Assembly: GCA_028622995.1 (NCBI GenBank)
Contig: JAJQJQ010000006.1
Coordinates: forward strand, 6,758,001 to 6,822,000
DNA length: 64,000 nt
Direction of reading: 5' to 3'
Source: Panagrolaimus kolymaensis
Taxonomy: Eukaryota > Nematoda > Chromadorea > Rhabditida > Panagrolaimidae
Shown here: positions 56,701-64,000 of the stretch, piece by piece
Layout: every line of letters begins with the position of its first letter
Numbering within the stretch: position 1 is the stretch's first letter
Notes under the pieces: generated by a model
Databases searched by the model: none
Seen by the model: the letters and a program-made list of their open reading frames with translations, nothing else
Told to the model about the DNA's origin: nothing
Translations under genes and position numbers: made by a program

Positions 56701-58123
56701 TTTATTAATTTTTCTGAGATTGATTTTAGAGAATATACTTCCTTGAGTTCTTTTTTAGGTATACTAAAAAACGATATTTTTAAAACAAACCCAATTTTAT
56801 CAGTTCATTATCCACCAAAAATTTTGTTGTTTACTAATCATAAATTTATATTCTAATTAATTTCTGTGTCTTAACATTAATGCCTTGTTTGTGCCGATGT
56901 TCTTTTAAGTAACTACTAAAAAGGGCATCCTAATAATGAAAAAAAGAAGAAGAAAGAGATGAAGTCTCTAGGATTACCGCTTTGAGTTGCGCAAGAAAGA
57001 AAAAGACATACATAAGAGTCTTCTTTTTGCCTTCCTTGCTTCTTATTATTTGTTTTCTTTAAAAAAAGTAAGTCTCTGTTTTTGCGCAATTTTTTTCATT
57101 TTTTCTTTACTCCTTTAATCCTTATCGTTGTTTTTGTTCATCATTTTTTTATTATTATTTTGAATTTTTATATTTCTGACACTTTGAAAAAAAGAGGTTT
57201 TAAATTTGGACAAAGACAAAAAAATTGTGAGATTATGAACGGTTGGTTGTCACATTTTCATTTCTTAATCACCTATGAAATTTCTCTAAAAAATAAGTGA
57301 CTCAATGAAGCTTATTTAGGGCTTACTATTTTGATTTTATTTTAGTTAAATATTTTTCGTTACTTTAAAATTTAAATTCACCAAAAAGAAATAGGGTTTT
57401 TATAGTGAAACTTCGATGCTTCTCGACTATCAGAAAATAAAAGTAACTGGTGAATTTAGTTAATCGTTTGCTTCTTTTAAAATCCATTAGTTTATTTTTC
57501 TGAAGTGACCAACGACAACTTCCATCACGCTCTGATTGTCTCATCAGTTAATCCTCTGCCATTTTTTTCTCCATCTAAAAATTGCAACATATTACTTTGT
57601 TTTTTTCTTCTTTACTCACTTTGGAAGTCTATTTGTATCTTATTGGTGGTGTAAAAATATGCTTATTTTAACAACACAACCCAACCCAAACTTGCTAATC
57701 AAATTGGATCTTTTTTTTACTATTTTTTTGTTTTGTTAAAAGAGTGAGATGACCAAAAAAAAGAGCGAGTATTTTTTCTCTCTCATCCTCCCAAAAAAGG
57801 AAAAGAAATCTTCCGTGGTATCATTAAAAAAAGGAAAACAAAAAAGCTGTCTTTTTGGATACTTTGTGTTTTGTTTTTAAAAGTGCGACGAAATCCCTCG
57901 AGATTTTATTTTAAATTTTTTTGTGTACTCCCTTAAAAAACTTCCCATATTTTTTATTTGTTTAAATTTGAATAAATCTTTTCTATTTTTTAAAGTAATG
58001 ATTATTAATTTTTTTAGTATAAAATTAATTAATGGTTAAAATATGATACTTACAACCAATTTATTTGATACAGGTCAAAGAAATGATGATGAACTTTCCA
58101 ATTATCAAATCCAAGAAACAATT
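53751..58123. other. 4.4 kb gene-poor region
   Basis: Between orphan gene 2 and the distal odr-2 first exon. AATAAA at 54015-54020 could end the orphan gene 2 transcript. The remainder is homopolymer-rich. Frames at 54418-54609, 55142-55456, 55518-55811 and 57082-57300 are Phe-rich translations of T-runs, so I discount them. A CGACGACGAC microsatellite-like stretch near 55336 is the only local structure. The right end should hold the odr-2 promoter. Confidence 0.45.
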
Positions 58124-61100
58124 ATGGACGGACCAATAAAAGAAAATCTTTTGCGACATCGAGTTCCACCACGGTTTAGGAATTGCGCGACTTCTATGAT
58201 ATTTTCGATAATATTAATATTAAATTTATTTTTACCAATTGCTGCTGCCCGAGCTAATATTATGTGGGATGATCAAGCATATCATTCAACTTCATCCCAT
58301 TCAACTTTTAGACGTAAGAACTTTTTTCTTTAATTTTTTTTAAAGCAACACAAAGTCATCCTTGGAATTTTACACTTTTTTATATTTTATGTTTGTTAAA
58401 ACGTCGTTATTTTTTTATTTTATGAAAAATGAGCCAATTTAGAAAGAAAAAATACGAAAAGCAAGGATTTTTTATATTTATGTTCTGTGAAAGCTTTATT
58501 TAGCATAGCAAAAGACCTGACTCCTCTCTTCTTCTTCTTAGCATGAAGTTTACTGAACTGTCTCTAATTGGACCTTTTTTTTATTCTTATTCTATGTATT
58601 TGTTAGTTCGATAGGGATTATTTAAAAAAAATAGTTATTGAGATGGTTTTAAATAAAAATTTTACAGTGAATTTTTTTTGAAAATTTTTATAGTTGGATT
58701 CTTCAATCTTTTGTTTTGGTTCAAAGTTTATCAAAGTTGTAGCATTCCTTTATTGCAAAAATCCCCATTTTTATAAAATGCTTTTGCTACGGGCTTTAGC
58801 CGCATTCAAATCTTTCATTAAAGATGTTCGAGCACTAACAATGTCAAACGCAATAAAAAATAATAGAAGCGAAATAAAATTCATTGTTTTCTCAACAAAA
58901 CAAAAAAGAGGGGTACTTCACTTACTTTTAAATAAAAGAAAAACAAAAGGAGCAACGACGACGCGCAATGGCATTTTTTGATTGTGTGCTAGCTGTTGTA
59001 TGTCTTTAATTTTATTGAAGGAACAAAATAAATTTGTTCTTATTTTTGTGAAAGAAGGCTTTCGGCATCCGTCGCAATCAAAGCTTCAAAAAACTTACTT
59101 TCTACATTTTTCTCTAAATTTTATTAGTTTCTATTTTTTTCTTTTTTGAACAAAAAAAAAGTTAGTTACATGTTCCAAATAAAAACTAAAATAATTTTAA
59201 ATTTTTTTTCATCATTGATTCATCTCTTTTGTTTTTCGAAATGTTGATGTTGCTGCAACAGAAGCAGAAGCAGCTACAACCAAATAAAAAAAGCGCAACA
59301 AAAAAATTTTTTTTTATTTTACACTACCGAAAAACTTATTTTATTTGGCATTATCGCATTTTTGAATTGTTTGTTTCTGCTGCTTTAAAAAATTGACTTT
59401 TGTCGCTACCGCATTCAACCCAAAGAAAAAACTTTGTTCATAAAAATGAGATGAACTAGAGCTTTTCATTGTTTCATGTGTTCAATTTTTTGGTGGCATG
59501 AAGCTTCTTCTCCCGTAGCTTTTCCACTCTCACAAAAATGTTTCACGTTTTTTTTGTTGCTCCCATTGTTGTTCCACGATGAAACTCCCGTAGGGGATTA
59601 TCTTGAACGTTCACTTTCTTTCTTTTCGCCCTCCTCAATTTCGTCAACAATTCATTTATCAAAGTCACTTCTTTTCTCTTCCAATCCCAACCAAATAAAA
59701 AAAAACAGGCTCGATCACAGTTTTGAAACTTTTCTTTGCCATTTCTTAAAAAATAACTCCTTTCGAAAAAAATGCAAACAATTAAAAAAATGCTAAAAAA
59801 TATTTTTGTGGTTCCTTAAAAAAATTTACTTTCCTTACTTTTTTAAAAAGGAATAAAGTCGTCGGCAAAAAATGAAAAAGACACAAAAGAAAATTTGTTT
59901 CTTTTTTTTTTGCTTTGTTGCCTGTGGCTTGCTTGCTTTTGTGTTTGGTTGTAAAAAAAAAGCCGACACAGAAATTTCAACTCTCCTGTGTTTTTTTGGC
60001 TTTAGCTTTGGTGGATGCCCATTAAAAAATAAAAAAAAAGAAAAGCTGTCACCCGCAGATTTTTTTGTCCTTGTTGGAAGTTTCTTTTTTATTTAACTAC
60101 ACCAGCAAGAAGAATAAGCTTTTCAACGTCATCTCTTTTTTTGGCCTTTCGTTGTTATATTTTTTGGTATACGTCTTTTTATTTTTCGCGTTATTTACAC
60201 CTTTGTCTTTAAGATTGACGACTTTATGAGGCTCGATCGAGCAAAGTTATTTTTACTGTAAAAGTTATATAATCTTACCGAAAAAATTTATTTAAACTTG
60301 GAATTTTTTGCTATGCAAATAAGATTCTGTGATTAGTTTTAGACAAGCTTAATTTTTTATATTTTACTGCATTCCATAATAACAAAAATTTTGATCAAAG
60401 CATGTGCCATTTTTTTTAAAATTCATAATCTTCCAACAAAGCTCTGCAACCAACAACTTTTTATTAGTTTTTTTCCTCATTTTTTTCATTCTTCAATCAA
60501 CAGCTATGTGGCTCTAATTTCCGTTGATTAAAAATAAAATAAAAAACACAGCCAAGATTTATCTCTTTTCTTCCAAGCTTTTATCCTCTCATTTAAAAAA
60601 AAATTGCTTATCGCTTTTAAATGTTTTTATGTATTATTTTTTTACTCAAGCAAAAGAGAAACAACAACAGTTGTTCTTCTTCCTTCCATCATTTTTTCTT
60701 TTTCATCCTTTCATCATTCATAATATCCTTCATTCGAGACAAAGCTCATCCAACCCAACCAACAAAACAATAAAAACTTAACATATATTTTGTGCTTCCT
60801 TTTAATCATTTTTATATATTTTTAAAAATGAATTATTGCTTCACTTAACTTTTCTTCCATTTCCATTCCATCATCATCAACGCAATATTTCATGTAATGA
60901 AAAAACCACGCTGCTGCTAATTAATTGCTTACGACAACAGCGGCGGCATATTTCAGTAAATTAAAATTGTTTATTAAAGCTTGAAAAAAAAGAAATGATT
61001 TTTAATATTTTTATCGTTTTTTGTAATAAAAAAGTAAAAAGCAAAAATGCTTTAGGGCTTTTTTATTTGTGGTGGTTGTTACTGACTGCTGCTGCTTTGA

Positions 61101-63252
61101 GATCAACTAAAAAAAATGTCTTTATTCTTCTTGATGTTGTTGGTTAATGGTTGATGGTGGTGGTGGAGTGCGAGAGTTAATCACTTTATTTCACACGAGG
61201 CTTTTTATTTAGTTGGGAAGAATAAATTTTTTATTGGCTTTAATTGAAAATGGAAGAGTTGGTGACCACAAAAAAATAATAGACACTAAAATTGGAAACG
61301 GCTGCTTTTTTTTTTTTTTTGTGATTTAGCAATTTTCCTAAAATTATTTTAAGATAATCAACAAATACTCTGCATTTTCAGTTTCTTATTTTGGATTTAT
61401 GTGTTTTAGCTTAAGCTAACTTTTAACTTTTGCACTTTTATCAAATTTATTACTTCCAATGGGTTGCTTTTTTACGCTTGCTTTTTTATTATAATAAAAC
61501 ATAATTTTTTTGAGTATAAAAAATAGTTAACTAAAATAAAGCTGAATATGGCTATTTTTTCCCTTGACGACAAAATTTCAAACAAAAAATGATTTATAAC
61601 TTTTTTATTTTCTTCATTTTTTTGTTGCGCAAATTTTTTTGTTTTTGTTGTTTTTGACAGTCATTCTCTTCCTGAAAGTCGGCATTCCTTTGAGACTCAT
61701 ATAAAAAAAGCAAAGTAGTGGTCAGTCACCAAGTGGTCACTCTTCAAAAAAACTTTTTAGACATGGCTTTTTTTAGTAGTGTTTTTTCTGTTGTTAGAGA
61801 TTGTAAAATTACTTTGGCCAGATTTTTTAAATTATGGGTTAGTCTCTAATAGAATTTACCTATGCTAAATCTAAGAAATCTTTTTATACTCTACCATAGT
61901 TCTAAAGCTCTTGGTTTAAATTAATCCGCGAATCTTCTTTTGTAATTCATTTTTTCGCATTTTTATCATATTTTTCTCCAGCTCTTGATTCCTTCCTCTT
62001 TTACACCTTCTCATTTCCTGGATATGTAATCCGGCACGCCCAAGCGGCATCAAATGCTCAAGTGTTGGTTCCATCAAGTTGTGGTGCTACTAATTTTTCT
62101 CAACCTTTTTAATTCAATGCAATGCATAAATATATTTGATGAAGCCATTTCTCAAGCGGGTGTTCAATCAGATCTTTTACGAGATCCTCCACCAACCATG
62201 GATACGGAGAATCAAAAAATACATTGGCATAAAATTCGTCATCATGGCCATCCACCTCTCGCAGAATCGGAAGAACGTTCACATGAGCCTGTTTTTGAAT
62301 TGGAACGTGAAATGTTTATAAAATCTGCAGAAGTTCGAATGCCGTTTCAAGAAGTCGCGGGTGATATGGAAATGCATCCCCAACTTCGAGATCAACAACA
62401 TTATGCTCCCATTGAACAAAGAAGGGAAGAACTTCAAGGTTTTAATGAAGATGAATTAGTGTATCCATCGAAATTAAATTCAGATTTATTTGGTGCTGCA
62501 CCTATTAGTGGTGAGATATAATAATTTTTGGAACTTTTCTATCCATTGTCAACTTTTTATAACTTCTCAAAAACTTTGAGAATGTAAATTTTTAAAGATG
62601 AATTTGTTGTTGCTACATAAAAACTCTTTTCGGATTTAAAACATTTTTAATCTCGAAAATTTTAGATACAGCAAGATGTTTTTCATGTATGTCAAAATTT
62701 TATGAAGCTGTTTGGCCTGCGCTTGCACACGTTTATAAAAAGCCAAAAAATTTTACTGATCGTTGCAGTGATGAACAATTTGATTCCCAATCTGTTCCAA
62801 CCACACATTGTTCAACTATTTGTGTACAAATGTGGGAAGAACCTACCGTTGCTGGTAAGCGTTTTTTGTTGGCACACAAGAAAAATTAGTTGAATGTCGA
62901 AGAAAAAATTTCCCATCAAAATTATAAATTTACTAACAAAATTTTTCAAACTTTTTTAGGTGTAAAAATACGAGGTTATATTCGAGGCTGTTTGGATGAT
63001 ATCCTTCATAATGGTTTTAATCAAACTATAGTGGCATGGTATCGATGGTTACATCGAGATAGCTGTCATAAATATCGCAAAAGGGATTTATTCATGTTAC
63101 CTCATGATCAAAGCGATGACTCCCTAATACATGTTTGTACATGTTATGCCGATCATTGCAATACTGCCGGAGCCTCTTCAATAAGAAATAAAGCCTTTAC
63201 AATTTTTATTGCATTTGCAATTTCAATAATTGGACGCGTCTTTCTTCAATGA
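58124..63252 (+). CDS. odr-2: ODR-2-like GPI-anchored Ly6 protein with alternative first exons
   Basis: Common exons 62666-62854 and 62960-63252; alternative first exons 58124-58313 and 62054-62510. Both first exons end in phase 1, so each joins the common part in frame. The near-exon form is 312 aa and starts MLKCWFHQVVVLLIFLNLF, a signal peptide. The far-exon form has its hydrophobic segment later (SMIFSIILILNLFLPIAAARA); its frame could begin earlier, at 58043. The common part is a Ly6/ODR-2 fold: RCFSCMSKFYEAVWP, NFTDRCSDEQ, VPTTHCSTICVQMWEE, YIRGCLDDILHNGFNQT, CHKY, HVCTCYADHCNTAG. The tail is hydrophobic (FTIFIAFAISIIGRVFLQ), as for GPI attachment. In C. elegans ODR-2 acts in olfactory neurons and also has alternative 5' exons. 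The orthology is likely but the hot-gene relatives are not excluded. Confidence 0.87.
58314..62053. other. 3.7 kb first intron of odr-2 with proximal promoter
   Basis: T-rich intronic DNA between the two alternative first exons. It includes an 18-base T run near 61305 and ordinary simple repeats. It should hold the promoter for the proximal form, as that exon starts a separate transcript. No other gene supported. Confidence 0.5.
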
Positions 63253-63521
63253 TCTCAGAAAAAAATTTGAACAAAAAAATAATGATAGATTCTTGATTGT
63301 GCTTTTTTTAACTGCTCAATATTTCGTTAAAATTTAAAAAATAACAATAAGATAGTTTTTTTTTGATAAAGAAATTGTAAATATCTGGACTTTTGGATTA
63401 TCAACATGAAAGCCTTGTTCAACTTGCAGCATCATTTGTATTTTTTATATTTTTATAATTTTTTACAAAAAAATATTGAAAAGTAAAGGCTGTTAAAAGG
63501 GGTTTAGAAAAAATAATGGAA
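63253..63521. other. convergent 3' region after odr-2
   Basis: 269 bases between the odr-2 stop (+) and the stop of the last gene (-), A/T-rich with no clear AATAAA on the plus strand. No gene seen. Confidence 0.4.
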
Positions 63522-63712
63522 TCAAGCAAAATGAGGTTCGTTATTTCCGTTTTTGAGAACACCGCGAGGAGTTCCATCTTCATTAAAGCGTACGCGATTT
63601 CGTGAACTTGGAAGTGATGTAGTTGATGAACCATTATAAAGTCCGGTATCAGGATTAAATTGTGGTGGATGAGTGCTAAATACCACTGTTCCCAATGGAA
63701 TACCAAAACCGC
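63522..63712 (-). CDS. Partial gene: last exon of an unidentified minus-strand gene
   Basis: A terminal exon of 191 bases with a clean acceptor (GTTTTTTCAG) at 63713-63714; it encodes GGFGIPLGTVVFSTHPPQFN, then a Ser/Thr spacer (GSSTTSLPSS), then RNRVRFNEDGTPRGVLKNG and stop. The remainder of the gene must lie to the right, possibly beyond the window; 63715-64000 shows no exon I can support. The peptide contains RVRF, the consensus (RVxF) for docking to protein phosphatase 1, followed by an acidic residue. I do not recognise the family. Confidence 0.65.
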
Positions 63713-63714
63713 CT

Positions 63715-64000
63715 GAAAAAACTTTTGTTTATTAGTTTTTGTAAAAGCAGACGATGATACTTTTTTGGTAATGAATCATTGTATTTTTTTTCTCGTCATC
63801 AAAAATGGTTTTAAAAAAATGGGTGTGGTTATTCCCGTTTTTTTGTTATCGCTTGAATCAGCTGTCGTTCTTTCTTCTATCCGAAAATGGAAATAAAAAA
63901 AAATAATGTTGATTAATTTGGGTCAAAAATTAAAACCCTTTTTTTCTTTCACAGTCTTTTTTGCTCGTTGAAGAAAAATGTCGATCAATCGCTTCCCTCT
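63715..64000. other. right edge, no gene seen
   Basis: T-rich sequence, most easily read as an intron of the minus-strand gene ending at 63522. No complete exon or regulatory element could be supported. Confidence 0.4.

Noticed and set aside
1..64000. tRNA, rRNA, spliced-leader RNA, CRISPR array or insertion sequence
   Set aside because: Scanned by eye on both strands for B-box-like GGTTCGAATCC, the SL1 core and regular spaced repeats; none was convincing. Short GTTCGA matches (for example at 34522) lack a tRNA-like context.

Overview
The window looks like a nematode nuclear chromosome segment. The DNA is very AT-rich with long A/T homopolymer tracts. Genes carry many tiny introns, mostly 45-60 bases with a GT...TTTTAG or TTTCAG pattern, plus a few long ones. 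Several start codons sit directly behind a free-standing TTTTCAG/TTTTAG acceptor, as expected for spliced-leader trans-splicing. The recognisable products fit best to nematode families (UNC-34, ODR-2, MXL-1, ZTF-7, SMOC, cuticlin-like ZP proteins, a nematode LGC channel). I could not place it to species. No prokaryotic, viral, CRISPR, rRNA or convincing tRNA signal was seen.

Layout from left to right. 0.6-5.2 kb: an anion-type Cys-loop ligand-gated channel (+) whose signal-peptide exon lies 0.65 kb upstream of the next exon. 5.5-8.0 kb: a TAF1C-like protein (-). 10.0-12.4 kb: ztf-7/ZNF277 (+). 12.7-13.2 kb: mxl-1, a MAX-type bHLH-zipper protein (-). 13.7-20.6 kb: a probable operon of BMS1, a membrane-associated DUF-type protein and a double-PDZ protein. 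21.0-23.3 kb: a protein with two tandem zinc-binding modules fused to a degenerate SGNH-like domain (-). 23.3-28.0 kb is gene-poor. 28.1-31.0 kb: unc-34 (Ena/VASP, -), with an extra coding-like ORF in one intron. 32.9-36.6 kb: a Tudor-domain gene followed by a TDRD3 gene that lacks Tudor; the two share a duplicated block. 37.4-39.0 kb: ISCA1 and NAA40, 192 bases apart, a probable operon. 39.4-43.9 kb: two tandem but diverged SMOC-like secreted calcium-binding genes (-). 47.5-49.9 kb: a ZP-domain membrane protein (+). 50.3-53.8 kb: two tandem paralogues of a family I do not recognise, with a broken piece of the ZP gene between them. 58.1-63.3 kb: an odr-2-like Ly6/GPI protein with two alternative signal-peptide first exons. 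63.5-63.7 kb: the last exon of a minus-strand gene that leaves the window.

Working themes are ribosome and RNA-polymerase-I biology (BMS1, the TAF1C-like protein and ZTF-7 lie within about 12 kb), neuronal signalling and axon guidance (channel, UNC-34, ODR-2), and extracellular matrix or cuticle (SMOC pair, ZP protein). These groupings are inferences from family knowledge; the sequence does not show the genes to be co-regulated except in the two putative operons.

The most unusual content is: (i) the apparent partition of TDRD3 into an OB-fold gene and a Tudor gene by partial tandem duplication; (ii) the unrecognised tandem gene family at 50-54 kb and the segmental duplication that seems to have made it; (iii) the zinc-module/SGNH pseudo-esterase fusion; (iv) the intronic ORF of unc-34. 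Exon boundaries were placed by eye from splice signals, reading-frame continuity and similarity between paralogues. In every complete model the total coding length divides by three.
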